Positions 32,324 to 44,033 of a DNA stretch of 64,000 nucleotides are shown piece by piece. Numbering within the stretch: the first letter of the stretch is position 1; every line of letters starts with the position of its first letter. Both the position numbers and the translations under genes were made by a program. Below the pieces are notes generated by a model that had not been told where the DNA came from, did no database searches, and saw nothing but the letters and a program-made list of their open reading frames with translations. Location: NCBI GenBank assembly GCA_035048815.1, contig JAUCBN010000012.1, positions 10,955,001 through 11,019,000 of the forward strand. Direction: 5' to 3'. The DNA comes from Abelmoschus esculentus. Taxonomy: Eukaryota; Streptophyta; Magnoliopsida; Malvales; Malvaceae.

Positions 32324-33203
32324 ATTAGCTTCATTTGGAACTTTGGATCGATTAGGCTTCCAATCAGTAGGTTTGCCATGGAGTTTCCAGCATTGATCTT
32401 TCCAATGGCCAGGCTTTCGAAAGTGTTCACACCATGGTCGATTTCTCCTAGTTTAGTTCTTAGGATGAGAATTAGTGACAAGAGCTGCAGCATCTGGTTG
32501 AATTGGTGGTGCTATCACTGCTGTTTTTCTACTATCTTCTCTTCAAATTTCTGAAAAAACCTCTCGTACCAATTGAAGAGGTTTAATTGCCAATATTCTT
32601 CCTTTAGCCCCATCAAACTCTCCATTTAATCCAGATAAGAACTGAAAAATTCGTCTCTGATTTTTCTGTTGACCATATAAAAGACTATCATCTTGATACT
32701 TCCACTCATTGTTCTCGTATAAATCAAGTTGCTGCCAATACTTGTTGAGAAGACCATAGTATTGCACAACTGAAAGATCTCCTTGTCGAAGATCTTTGAT
32801 GAGATTTTCTATCCGAAAAAGTTCTGCAGTATTATCATTATTCGAATAGGTATCCCTTGTTGCTTTCCATATTTCTGCTGCTGTTTGATACAGCATGAAA
32901 TTCTCCCCAACTTCAGGAAGCATTGAATTGATCAACCATGACATGATTATAGTGTTTTTCACTCAGCCATGTGCTATACTTTGGATCTGTTTTTGTCGGA
33001 ATGACCATGGAATTAGAGAGGTACTCAATCTTCCTTCTTCTAGTGATATATAGTCGTACTGACTAGGACCATGGGAGATAGTTATTCCCATTTAATTTGT
33101 AGGTTGTTATCGGAGAAAGGGATGAATCAGACAATATATTTTCTGACTGTGAGGAATTATTCTGAGAACTAATCTCAGAAGAGGATTGATCTAGATTAGT
33201 CAT
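32324..33203 (-). pseudogene. Copia G gag
   Basis: ATG at 33203. N-terminus MTNLDQSSSEISSQNNSSQ, then ITTYKLNGNNYLPWS and a TAG. After a frameshift near 32955 an open stretch to 32543 has SWLINSMLPEVGENFMLY, IWKATRDTYSNNDNTAELF, LRQGDLSVVQYYGLLNKYW and FLSGLNGEFDGAKGRIL, a UBN2-type copia gag. Zinc-knuckle-like HFRKPGHWKDQCWKLHGKP is encoded around 32400 but lacks the first Cys pair. The stop, frameshift and knuckle loss make it non-functional. Confidence 0.8.
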
Positions 33204-33260
33204 GAGGAGAAACTAATCCGGAAAGAAGAAACAAGAATTCAAATTGAGAGAAATCAGGAT

Positions 33261-33278
33261 CGCTCTAACTTGATACCA
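33261..33278 (-). promoter_or_regulatory. Primer binding site of copia G
   Basis: Minus strand TGGTATCAAGTTAGAGCG immediately after the 5' LTR; the first eight bases match the tRNA-Met PBS and the rest diverges. Confidence 0.75.
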
Positions 33279-33540
33279 TGTAAAATAGTCTCTGTTACTT
33301 ATTTTATTACTGAGCCGAATGGCTTCTTATATAGACTCTTGTTACAAGAGTTTTACAATAACTAAAAATAGGACTCTTAATCTCTTAAACAAATAAGACT
33401 CTAATCTCTTAATGAGATAAGAGTTTCAACATACTAATAACTCCTAAAATATAAGAGTTAGTCCTAATTACTTAGTCCTATTAAATAGAACTTTATCCTA
33501 ATAATAATATTATTATTTTATCTAACACTTATAACTAACA
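33279..33540 (-). mobile_element. 5' LTR of copia G
   Basis: 262 bp, plus-strand tips TGTAAAATAG and ATAACTAACA. Confidence 0.88.
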
Positions 33541-33602
33541 AGAAATCCTTCTAAAATCTGGTAATGCCAATACTGGCGCATTACACATAGGCCCGTTCAA
33601 GT
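33541..33602. repeat. 62-bp duplication, right copy
   Basis: AGAAATCCTTCTAAAATCT... through ...GGCCCGTTCAAGT; pairs with 28407-28468 on the other side of copia G. Confidence 0.85.
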
Positions 33603-34570
33603 GCACAAAAGCTCTCCTAGATTCTTCTGTCCAAACAAAGCCTTTTTTCTTCAATAAATTAGTCAAAGGCTTGCTGATACCCTTATAGTTTCTGATTAAT
33701 TTTCTGTAATACCCTTTTAAACCAAGGAACCCTATGAGAGATTTTAGGGTCTTAGGTAAGGGCTAATTTTTCAGTGCCTCAGTTTTTTAGGGTCAGTAGC
33801 TATTCCCAATTCTGAAATCACATGATCAAGGTATTCCACATGCTTTTGTCCAAAGAAGCATTTCTTTCTCTTAGCAAAAAGTTGATTGTCTCTTAAGATC
33901 TTCAAAACCAGCCTTAAATGCCCTTTGTGTTCCTCTATAGTGGTACTGTAAACCAATATGTCATCGAAGAATACTAGCACAAATCTTCTTAGAAAAGGCT
34001 CAAACAATTTATTCATCAATACTTGAAATGTTGTTGGGGCATTAGTGAGCCCAAAGGACATCACCCTAAACTCATAATGGCCTTGGTGTGATCGAAAGTC
34101 AGTTTTTGAGATGTCTTCCTTCCTTAACCTAATCTTCCAGTATCCTGATCTCAGGTCCACTTTAGAAAAATAGTTAGCTCCTTTTAATTCATCCAGCAAG
34201 TCCTCCACTATAGGGATGGGGTATTTGTTCTTTTCTGTGACTGCATTAAGTTGCCTATAATCAACACAAAACCTCAAACTATCATCCTTGTTCTTGACCA
34301 TTAAATAGGGGGTTGCAAAGGGCCTCTTACTGGTCTAGATTACTGAATTAGCAGCATCTCAGCTACCTGTTTTCAATTTCTTATTTCTGATGATAGAGAA
34401 ACTTGTAGGGCCTCAAATTAATAGGATTTGTACCAGGTTTGAGAACAACTGCATGGTCATGGGTCCTCTAGAGTGGCAACCCCTTTTATCCCCTCAAAAA
34501 CTTCTGAAAATTCTTCTAATAGATCCTGAAGTGGCTATGGTATCATTGGTTCCTCTCCTTATGTGCTTTG
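33603..34570 (-). pseudogene. Element F reverse transcriptase
   Basis: Open minus-strand segment 34301-33771: VKNKDDSLRFCVDYRQLNAV, YPIPIVEDLLDELKGANYF, KVDLRSGYWKIRL, YEFRVMSFGLTNAPTTFQ, the palm motif VFFDDILVYS with both Asp, and HLRLVLKILRDNQLFAKRKK. From 33771 to 33603 the connection domain continues across stops (LIGFLGLKGYYRKLI-like, then KKKGFVWTEESRRAF). The right end is cut by element H at 34570; protease and gag resume at 46861. Confidence 0.82.
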
Positions 34571-36404
34571 TGATAAATCCGTAAAAAGGTTATATTTTAG
34601 GTCTTTTTACTTAAGTTATAGAGTGTCCTTAGGCTCATATAGGATCATTTAGTTACATTTAGGTTCATGACATTGCATATAGTCATTTAGAGATGCCTTG
34701 ACATTTTGAGGTGGTAATAGGTGCTATTTAATGGGAAAGGTAGTTCTTTTTAGTGGTGTTGTGCAGGTAAAGCAAAACGGAAGTTAAGGCAATTTGTCAT
34801 GGCATTCTTAGAAGGATGGCAAAAGGAAAATGCTATGACAAAGCTACAGAACTCCTGAGCTGAGCTAAATGAAAAAGAGATATTTTGATAAGAGTGTTAG
34901 CTGGTGCTACCACAGCCGATCGGGACCACTCCAACTGGCTACAGCCACCTCAATAGGGGACCACAGAGAATATGGCATGTATGCAAGCCACGTCAGTAGG
35001 GGACCACTGTCACCTCTGCCAATCTTGCAGGAATGTCAGGACAAAAATGAGGGTTGAAAGAGATTTTTGTACATCTTTTAGGGTTTTTCACCCTATTTAA
35101 AAGACATGGTGACCTACACTAAAAGGAGGCTTTTTCGGGAGATAAAAACACATGAAAGAGGCACCTTTTGCGGCGGAAAACTCCCACCTTTCTCCTCCAA
35201 CTTCCGGCCAAAGGGACCTCCATTGATAGCACTCGAAGGGAGTGGTGTGCTAAGCACCAGAGAGGGGCTAGCACACCAAGGCGACCATGGTGTTTGAAGA
35301 GCCGACAGCGGTGTACACCGAGGGTGTCTTCTATTCCTCCTTCCTTGCTTTATTTTGTTATATTTTCATGAGGATTAATGTTAGATATTTAAGTTTAATG
35401 TGGTTGATTACTCTTAATATTTAGCTCCACCATGTAACCTTGTTTCGATGGTAGCTTTTATGGATGATTAACTTTTGTTTCTATTTAATTTATTGCAAGG
35501 TAAGTTTTTGTATATTTGCTTTGCTTATTGTTGGTAATTATTTAAGTTTTGTAAGAGGCACGAGAGTATCCATGGTTTAGATACAAGTTAGAGCACTCGA
35601 GAGAGGCGTAACTACAGATCCTTAGATTATTCGAGAGGAGCTAAGGGAGGATCTACGTGAGTAATGGGTTCTAGACTGCAAATTGAGCCTAGTTGGGTCC
35701 TAGAGTACTCGAGAGAGGCGTAGGTGAAGGATTCAACAACTAAAAGGAGGGTACTTTATCGATAGGCTAAGGTGTCATTCGTGTGATAGGCGAAAATACC
35801 ATGACATTTTAGTTTGTCAGGTTACTATGACTCGAGAGAGCGAGAATACCTTAAAAACCTCTGTCGAGTAAGTATACACCATAGTAGTTGTATGTTAGGT
35901 AGGGGTAACGAGTAGGAAGCCATAGAAGCCACCATCAGTCATTCCCTAGAGAGTTCATCAATAGAGGAGAAGTACAATATATTGTTTAACGTGTTTTTGC
36001 ATCCTGTTTTTGCCCTCGCATTCACAACTTACTTTATTTAGTTTGCTTGCTATCTTGCAATCACTCTGCTATTCTCTCACACACCACCTTCATACATCTA
36101 CCTTGCCATCATTATCTATTCTATTTTGCCTTGGCAAATTCCAGTTGCTTGCACTCTAGAATTGCCATAGCATTTTCATCTAACGCCTTCGTCGTACATA
36201 TCCATTTTCTTTTGTTTTTATCTTTATCTTTTTTTTCTTTTAGTGACAACCCTTTTTACCTTGAAAAAATTGACTGTATACTTTACTCTAGATCCTCGTG
36301 GGAACGGTACTCACTCACCCTATTATTACTTGCATGATTGTGTATACTTGCACATATATGTGTATTCACATGCATCAATTATAGCACTACATAGAAACAC
36401 ACCA
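34571..36404 (+). mobile_element. 5' LTR of element H
   Basis: Tips TGATAAATCC and AACACACCA. TATTTAAA at about 35094 is the likely TATA box. Short ORFs inside have no recognisable content. Confidence 0.88.
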
Positions 36405-36410
36405 AGTTTT

Positions 36411-36428
36411 TGGCGTCGTTGCCAGGGA
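36411..36428 (+). promoter_or_regulatory. Primer binding site of element H
   Basis: TGGCGTCGTTGCCAGGGA six bases after the LTR; matches the tRNA-Asp-type PBS of Athila/Tat elements except for a few transitions. Confidence 0.8.
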
Positions 36429-36531
36429 TCTATTTATTTGAAGTTTTTCATTTTTGTTTTGTCATTTTTGTTTTGCTTAGTTTATTTTTCTAGTTCAGTT
36501 TTACTTGTTTATTTGTTTTTCTTTTCAGTGC

Positions 36532-37990
36532 ATGTCCAAACGGTCTACTAACGGACCTCTCTATCCTATAGTGCCTGAAATTGAACGTTTGTTTCGTCAG
36601 AGAAGGCGTACTCAGCATACAACTATGGACCCACCAGTTCAGGACCCAGTAGTTCAAAATGTCAGGACAAATAAGCACGCTGCTGCACCTAGACCGAGAG
36701 CTATTAGGGATCATTTAAATCCTGTCTTGGATGATCTCAATCCTGGCATCGTGGCAACAGAAATTACAGCTACACATTTCGAACTTAAGCCAGTTATGTT
36801 CAACATGCTTAACTCGATTGGGCAATTTGGAGGTATGGCACATGAAGATGCAAGGTAACATATCAGAGCATTTTTAGAAGTTTGTGACTCATTCCGTCAA
36901 CAAGGAGTTCATGAGGACGTGTTGAAACTCAAACTATTTCCTTATTCTCTATGTGGTCGAGCAAGGGGATGGTTGAGTGGAGTACCATCCGGATCGATGG
37001 AGTCATGGGCTGGTCTATGCAAGAGTTTTTCGCTACGGTATAACCCTCCGAATCTCAATACTCAACTTCGAAATGACATTGCTTCTTTTCACCAAGGTGA
37101 CAACGAGTCAATGTGCGAATGTTGGGATCGATACAAGGGACTGCTTCGCAAGTGTACAAATCATGGATTTCAAGATTGGACTCAAGTTGTAATGTTCTAC
37201 AACAGATTCAATGCACCAACAAGGATGATGCTAGATGCCTCGGCAAATGGAACTTTGCTAGACAAATCACCCGAGGAAGCATTTGACATTCTTGACAGAA
37301 TTGCCAACAATGACTATCAATTTCCTTCTACAAGGCTTGGAACCAGGAGGAAGGCACAAGGGACTTTAGAGCTTGATGTGAAAGACTCACTATCCGCCCA
37401 ACTCTCAGCTATCACCAACATGTTGAAGAGCATTCAATGTTCCAATAAAGTGAAGGAAGTGAAGATGGCCAGTTCAGCATGTCTGATATGCCATGGCAAT
37501 TATCATGAAAGTGAGTGCCCAGGAACCCATGAGTCAGTGAATTATTTAGCAACTTCAACCGAAGCAACAACAATCCCTACTTGAACACCTACAATCCAGT
37601 ATGGAGACAACATCTGAATTTTTTATGGGGAAACCAAGGACCCATCAATCCTAATCCCCAGCGTGGAACCAAAATCAGTAAGAGCCCCAGAATTTTCAAC
37701 CGAATATGCCCTGGCATAATCAGAGCAAGGGGGCTGCATCATCATCTAATACCAGTTCTTTGGAGGCAACTATGCAAGATTTCATTTTAAGTACTAAGAC
37801 GATGCTTCAAGAGCATACAACTGCCATCAAGAACCAAGGTACTCTACTGCAAAGCCACAGTGCTTCGTTGCGAAATCTGGAGAGTCAGATGGGCCAAATT
37901 GCCAAGGCATTACAGGAGCGTCAACCTGGACGTCTACCGAGTGATACTGAAGTCACTAAGCTGTATGGTAAGGAGCACTGCAGTGCAATC
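36532..37990 (+). pseudogene. Element H gag
   Basis: ATG 36532 (MSKRSTNGPLYPIVPEIERL). A stop at 36856 follows GMAHEDAR, and the same phase resumes with FLEVCDSFRQQGVHEDVLKL, LFPYSLCGRARGWL, WAGLCKSFSLRYNPP, CWDRYKGLLRKCTNHGF, VVMFYNRFNAPTRMML and EEAFDILDRIANNDYQFPS, then the knuckle-like CLICHGNYHESECP. After 37584 the frame shifts twice (WRQHLNFLWGNQGPINPNPQ; then MPWHNQSKGAASSSNTSSLE), reaching the C-terminal coiled region LRNLESQMGQIAKALQE and LPSDTEVTKLYGKEHC. This is a standard Athila gag; one stop and two frameshifts. Confidence 0.85.
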
Positions 37991-39562
37991 ACACTCAGAA
38001 GTGGTACTCAACTTAATGAGCAAGATAAGTTTGAGGGGAAGAAGTTTGAAGATTCCCTACCAGAACCTGTGCAAGAAGAAATGCCTGAGCAAATTCTCGA
38101 AGAAAAGGACCAGGAGGAAGGTTTGACAAAGGAACATGTCGAAGGAACGAGTAGAAATGCCACAGCAAAACCAGTTCCTACCCCAGTAGTGGAACAAGTT
38201 AGACCCCCACCACCCTTTCCCCAGAGGCTTAAGAAGCACAATGATGAAATTCAATTTAAAAAGTTTATGGACAAGTTAGATCAGCTATACATAAATGTCC
38301 CGCTATTGGAAACAATTGACCAGATGCCCACTTACGCTAAATTTTTGAAGGAGATAGTAACGAAGAAGCGTAAAATGGAGAATTTCGATACAATTTCCAC
38401 GGTAAAAGAATATTGCTCTGCCTTGAGTAATCTACCATCAAAGAAGAAGGATCCGGACAGCTTAATTATTCCTTGTGCCATTGGAGAAAAGTTTTTTGGG
38501 AAAGCACTTTGTGATCTTGGATCGAGTGTTAATCTGATGCCCAAATCAATTTTCGTGAAGCTTGGCATGGGAGATGCGAAACCTACATCCATCATCTTGC
38601 AGCTAGCCGATCATTCCCATGTGAGACCTGAGGGAAAGATCAAAGATGTCATAGTGAGGGTGGACAAGATCGTTTTTCCAGCCGACTTCCTCATACTTGA
38701 TTGTGAGGCTGATGCTAATACACCTATCATATTAGGGAGGCCTTTCCTAGCAACCGGTCGCATTCTCATTGATTGTGAGAAGGGTGAGCTCACAATGCGT
38801 GTAGCAAATCAAAGATTGACCGTAAATATCAACAAGTCTCTCAAGTACATGGATGACTCTGAAGAATGCCGGAGCATTTTGGAGGCGGATTATGAGCAAT
38901 CTACAGAAGCTGATCAATTTTGCCACAACAATTTTGTACAGCTGGATGAGTATGAAGAGCTCACAAATGAAGAAGAGGAAGAAGCTAGTGAACCTTCATT
39001 GGAGGAACATCAATCTAGTCTGCTGATAGCTAGAAACAATTCAAGCTTCGAACCCCTTGATTTCGAGGAATTCATTCCTCCTAAGCCTTCATTACTCGAT
39101 TCACCAAAGCTGAAGCTAAAAATTTTGCCACAACATTTGAAATATGCTTATTTGGGTGAAAATGAGACCCTGCCAGTTATTATTTCTGTGAACTTAAATG
39201 TTGACCAAGAGAGAAGTCTACTAGCTATTTTGTCACAGCATAAACGAGCGATAGGATGGACCATGGCAGACTTAAAGGGGATTAGTCCTACCATCTTTAT
39301 GCATAAGATACTTCTGGAAGAATGTCATGGTAAATCCGTAGAGCCGCAACATAGACTCAACCCCATCATGAAGCAAGTTGTTATCAAGGAGATTCTTAAA
39401 TGGCTTGATGCTGGAGTTATTTACCTAATATTAGATAGTTCGTGGGTAAGCCCGGTTCAATGTGTGCCAAAGAAAGGAGGCACAACCATAGTGAGCAATG
39501 AGGACAATGATCTATTGTCGACGAGTAGTGACTGGATGGAGGATTTGCATGGATTATCGTAA
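37991..39562 (+). pseudogene. Element H protease and RT entry
   Basis: One open frame from 37706 to 39562. After an acidic, proline-containing linker (ending RPPPPFPQRLKKH, about 38220) the protease region has PLLETIDQMPTYAKFLKEI, SLIIPCAIGEKFFGKALCDL and active-site DLGSSVNLMP (Asp at 38512), RVDKIVFPADFLILDCEAD, PIILGRPFLATGR and GELTMRVANQ. A second acidic linker precedes RT (LKILPQHLKYAYLGENETLP, ILSQHKRAIGWTMADLKG, RLNPIMKQVVIKEILKWLDA, SWVSPVQCVPKKGGTTIV). A frameshift around 39500-39540 then moves into the RT proper. The protease itself looks intact, in contrast to that of element A. Confidence 0.85.
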
Positions 39563-40580
39563 GCTCAACAAGGCTACGAAGAAGGACCACTTTCCTCTGC
39601 CCTTCATCGACCAAATGTTAGATCGTTTGGCAGGCAAAGCTTACTATTATTTCTTGGATGGATATTCGTGTTATAATCAAATAGCTATGGCACCGGAGGA
39701 TCAAGAGAAGACTACTTTCACTTGTCCTTATGGCACTTACGCTTTTCGAAGGATGCCCTTTGGATTATGTAATGCCCCGATAACTTTCCAGCGCTGCATG
39801 CAAGCTATCTTCTCTGATACGGTTGAAGACTCTCTTGAAAGTTTTATAGATGACTTTTCTGTTTTTGGAGACAGTTTCCAGAATTGTCTTAGCAATTTAG
39901 CAAAGGTCCTGAAGCAATGTGAAGAGGCTGACCTTGTGCTGAATTGGGAGAAATGTCACTTCATGATGACGGAAGACATTGTGTTGGTCCATAAGATCTC
40001 ACACAGAGGCATTGAGGTAGACAGAGCTAAGGTCAAGGTGATCGTGAAACTATCACCACCAACAAATGTCAAGGGCATAAGAAGTTTCCTTGGACACGCG
40101 GGATTTTACCGGAGATTCATCAAGGATTTCTCCAAGATCTCCAAGCCCTTGTGCTTGCTATTGCAGCAAAACCAGTCTTTTGTGTTTGATCAAAAATGTC
40201 ATGGCGTTTTCGTAGACCTAAACCAAAGCCTGATCTCTACACTAATAGTTGTTCCCCTAAATTGGACACTACCGTTCGATCTAATGTGCGACGCGGGAGA
40301 CTACACCGTGGGAGCAGTCTTTGGGCAGCGTTGAGGTAAAATTTTTCATTTTGTTTATTATGCTAGTCGTACTTTAAATGATGCACAACTTAACTATACT
40401 ACCATCGAGAAAGAACTACTTGCCGTGGTATTTGCATTTGACAAGTTTAGGTCGTACTTGATAGGCACTAAGGTCATTGTTCACATCGATCACTCAGCAA
40501 TTAAGTACTTAGTGGCTAAAAAGGATGCCAAACCTAGGCTCATTAGATGGGTACTTTTGTTGAAAGAATTTGATTTATAA
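39498..40580 (+). pseudogene. Element H reverse transcriptase and RNase H
   Basis: The frame 39498-40334 gives CMDYRKLNKATKKDHFPLPF, FLDGYSCYNQIAMAPEDQEK, YAFRRMPFGLCNAPITFQRC, palm motif FIDDFSVFGDSF (both Asp present), VLNWEKCHFM and IRSFLGHAGFYRRFIKDFSK. RNase H starts MCDAGDYTVGAVFGQR and stops at 40332. The same phase continues HFVYYASRTLNDAQLNYTTI, EKELLAVVFAFDKFRSYL, VIVHIDHSAIKYLVAKKDAK and LIRWVLLLKEFDL, then a stop at 40578. Two nonsense codons are the main lesions. Confidence 0.83.
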
Positions 40581-41990
40581 GTGATAGATAGGAAGGGAAC
40601 CGAGAACCAAGTTGTTGATCATCTTTCTAGGCTAGAAGTTAACTTGGAATGTCATGACAAAATTGATATACATGATGAATTTTCTGATGAGAAAATTCTT
40701 TATGCCACGGCAATTTCGTGGTATGTTGACCTTGTTAATTTTCTCGTTAGTGGCATTTTGCCTTTTAACATGACTAGTCAGGGAAGGAAGAAATTCAGAC
40801 ACGATGCACGGTCATATTTCTGGGATGAACCATACCTGTTCAAGCGTTGTGCTGATCAAATTATCCGAAGATGTGTGCCTAAAGAAGAGCAACCTGATAT
40901 CCTACATCGCTGTCACACAGGCCCATGTGGAGGTCACTTTGGAGGGATGAGGACAGCTGCAAAAGTCCTCCAATCAGGATTTTATTGGCCTACATTATTC
41001 AAAGATGCCCAGGCATTTTACCAAGCCTGCGACCGATGTTAGAAAATTGGGAACATCTCCAAACGGCATGAAATGCCACGATAAAACATATTGGAGGTTG
41101 ACTTATTTAACGTATGGGTCATAGACTTTATGGGACCATTCTCATCCTCATTTGGAGATCTATACATCCTTTTGGTAGTAGACTACGTATCTAAATGGGT
41201 TCAAGCAATTGCAATACCAAGGAACGATGCAAAGACAGTGCTTAAATTTCTACATAAGCACATTTTCACAAGATTAGGTGTGCCAAGGGCTATCATCAGT
41301 GATGAAGGCACCCATTTTGACAAAAAGTTAAATGCTAAGGCATTACAAAGATATAGGGTGCGACACAAAATTGCCACGGCATATCATCCCCAAACCAATA
41401 GGCAAGCCGAGGTTTCCAACCGTGAAATCAAGCAAATTTTGGAAAAAAATGGTGAATCTGAGAAGGAAGGATTGGTCTCCAAAGCTTGATGAAGCGTTTG
41501 GGGTGTACCGAACATCTTTCAAAACCTCACTAGGGATGTCTCCATTTAAGTTAGTCTATGTCAAAGCTTGTCACCTTCCGGTCGAACTAGAGCATAGGGC
41601 TTATTGGGCAATCAAAAAACTCAATTTGGACGCTGATTTAGCTGGTGAGAGAAGACTTCTAGAGTTAAATGAGATGGAGGAATTCAGGACCCAAGATTAT
41701 GAGTATGCTAAACTCTACAAGGAGCGAACCAAGCGATGGCATGATCAAGCAATTTTGCCACGACATTTTTATGCGGGACAACAGGTGCTCCTGTTCAACT
41801 CAAGGCTGAAGCTTTTCCCTAGGAAGCTGAAATCGAGGTGGTCTGGGCTATTTGTGATTCACCATGTATATCCCATGGAGCTGTAGACATCAAGAATCCA
41901 GAAGACGGGACAATTTTCAAAGTAAATGGGCAGCGTCTGAAGATCTACATTGGAGCCTACATGATGCGAGATAAACCTACATCATATCTT
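40581..41990 (+). pseudogene. Element H integrase
   Basis: Zinc region HRCHTGPCGGHFGGMRTAAK, then FYQACDRC, followed by a stop at 41040. The core resumes in phase: VWVIDFMGPF (first Asp), AIISDEGTHF (second Asp), TAYHPQTN and NREIKQILEK (Glu). A frameshift near 41455 moves to the 41332-41886 frame: SPKLDEAFGVYRTSFKTSLG, LPVELEHRAYWAIKKLNLD, ELNEMEEFRTQDYEYAKLYK and VLLFNSRLKLFPRKLKSRW. It ends at 41884 with a further stop before the GPFxV-type C-terminal residues finish around 41950. The DDE triad is complete but the gene is broken in at least three places. Confidence 0.83.
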
Positions 41991-42000
41991 ATAGATACAT

Positions 42001-42473
42001 GACATACTAAAATGTCATGGCATTTTCAGTTCACTCCTATTCATAAGTAAATAGTCATTAAGTTTGTTTTATTTGCTTTAATTTGTTAAACATTTTAATC
42101 TTTTCTTTTAATCTTTTTTAGGTTATTTTACACCCTTAGAGGTAGACGGATGAAGGAAAAAGAAAGAGAAAAGTAGGAAACCCTACTTGAAGCTTTGGTT
42201 GGCAAAAAGACAAAGGAGGAGTTTTTATTTTGAAATTTAATTTTACCCATTCTCTCTCCTATTAAAAACAAAATCTGATACCTTTATACCCCTATCAATT
42301 AACCCCCTCCACACGTCTCTAGCCCACAATTCCCACTAAGCTAAATCACTTATTTTTAGTTTTACCCTTATTCTTCTTCTTCCCCAAAACTCTCCATAGA
42401 CGAAACCTTAATCATCCTCCATTGAAGAAAATTTCAAGTTTTTTCACTTTGTCTCCTTTCTTTTTATTCAAAG
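42001..42473 (+). other. Element H spacer between integrase and ORF2
   Basis: Pyrimidine-rich, non-coding. It ends TTCTTTTTATTCAAAG directly before the ORF2 ATG, which resembles a 3' splice site; second ORFs of Athila-type elements are thought to be expressed from spliced RNA. Contains one TGTCATGGCATTTTC (42013). Confidence 0.45.
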
Positions 42474-44033
42474 ATGGTACGCACGAGACCCTTAGGATCC
42501 GCACCACCCCCTCCTTCCGTTTTTGTAGACTAAACGGCGGGAGAAAGATTCAATAGCTTCAAGAATCGAAGAATTTTGTCCGAACTAGGCTTCAATCTCT
42601 CTGATGAGATGGGACCAGAGGTGAAAGATGTGGTGGTGCAACACCATTGGGAGAAGTTTATCGCCCATCCAGGCTCCATAAACGCCACCTTAGTGCATGA
42701 ATTCTATGCCAATATCCATAGCCCAGACCAGAAATCTGTTTATGTCTGGGGCAAAACATTCACTTCACCAACACTGCTATCAACCGATTCTTCAAGATTC
42801 CCAAAGGAGTGGACCGCCATGCCAAAAAGGAAGAAAATGGTGATTATGAAACCTACCAAGGAGTGAAGGAAGATTTATGTTTTCCCGAGACTGAGTGGAA
42901 TGATCAACAAGCGGCAAGGTGCACGGTGAACCGAGAGTCTTTACTTCCCAATGCCCGGTTGTAGAACCACTTTGTTAGATACATGTTGATGCCTACCTCG
43001 CATCACACACTGTGAGTTTGCCCCACCTTATGTTGTTACATTCCATTCTTTATGACTTCCCCATAGATGTAGGGAGAATTATTTTGCAAGAGACACATGC
43101 TTGTTGGAAGAGACCCAAGAGCACCCTCTTATTCCCAAACTTAATCACGGTTTTGTGCCGGAAAAAGGATATCTTGGAAGATCAATATGATGAAATTTTA
43201 GAAGGAATGAAAGGGTTATCTACTAAGAAGGTGACCGCTTTAATGGGAAACATAGATGAGCAGCCGAAATCTTCGCATGTTGTTGCTGCTAGAGGAAGGG
43301 CCCTATTCTACAAAGATGAGGCACTAGAGCTACCCAAGAATGCCATGACAAAAGTGGATGACTTGTCCAAAGATCTAAAAGAATTCTTCCTCTACACGAA
43401 GGAAAGAGACAAAGTCATCAAGGCTTGCTTGACAGAACTACTTCCTCCGCTCGATCAACAATTTCTTGCTTTCCCAGACTCAATATTGCCTACTGCAACA
43501 AAAAAATGCCATGGAATTTATAGCTGCTTCAACACCGACCAGGCGAGCTGCACCTGATCTAAATCAGGTACCATCACTAGTTGATCCGTCTGAAGAGGCA
43601 CGACCAAAAGAGCCAGAGACCGAGAAGCAAGCCCAGGAAGCACAGTCACCTGCTCAAGAACAAACTCCCGAAAATGTCACGGCATTTTCAAAGGAGCAAG
43701 CTCAGACTCACAATCAACCGGACCCCACTGCTAAAAAGGATCATGGAGCTATTTTCATTTCTTCACTTTTTGAAGACCCGCCCACACCGCCCACACAATA
43801 AGAAGAACACCAACCAGTAGCCCCACAAGTGGATTCAACTATGCCCTTTCCTTCGAGGAAGAAATCCAAGCACAAACTCAAAATGTCAGCGGGAAAACAA
43901 CCCACCCCACCATTAGCTGCTGGCAAATCAAAATCACGAGGAGCTGATATAGAGACTGACCCTAATGTCAACCCACCTCCGTCGAAGGGCCGAACATCCC
44001 GCCGAATTGCATTTCATTTCATTTTATTGCATT
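42474..44033 (+). pseudogene. Element H ORF2: plant transposon-protein-like, frameshifted
   Basis: ATG 42474 (MVRTRPLGSAPPPPSVFVD, stop), then in phase AGERFNSFKNRRILSELGF, VVQHHWEKFIAHPGSINATL, VHEFYANIHSPDQKSVYVWG. The frame shifts near 42755, again before 43012 (LPHLMLLHSILYDFPIDVGR, IILQETHACWKRPKSTLLFP, NLITVLCRKKDI), and again near 43500 into an acidic Pro/Gln-rich tail (PEEARPKEPETEKQ-type, then SRKKSKHKLKMS). This is the same family as ORF2 of element A, sharing the FNxxKNRR/FVARQLW start, the VREFYA/VHEFYA block and the IGEIILHEIHE/VGRIILQETHA block. Function unknown. Confidence 0.75.

Larger units (their letters stand above)
28470..33540 (-). mobile_element. Copia G: nearly full-length antisense copia inside F
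   Basis: LTRs of 262 bp at 28470-28731 (3') and 33279-33540 (5'), six differences in about 250 bp. The 3' LTR is followed on the minus side by the polypurine tract complement CTCCCCCTC. Order gag, protease, integrase, RT, RNase H is copia-type and complete. The first eight bases of the 3' LTR outer tip are degenerate (TATATAAG against TGTAAAAT). Instead of a 5-bp target duplication, a 62-bp segment of F is duplicated on both sides. Confidence 0.9.
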
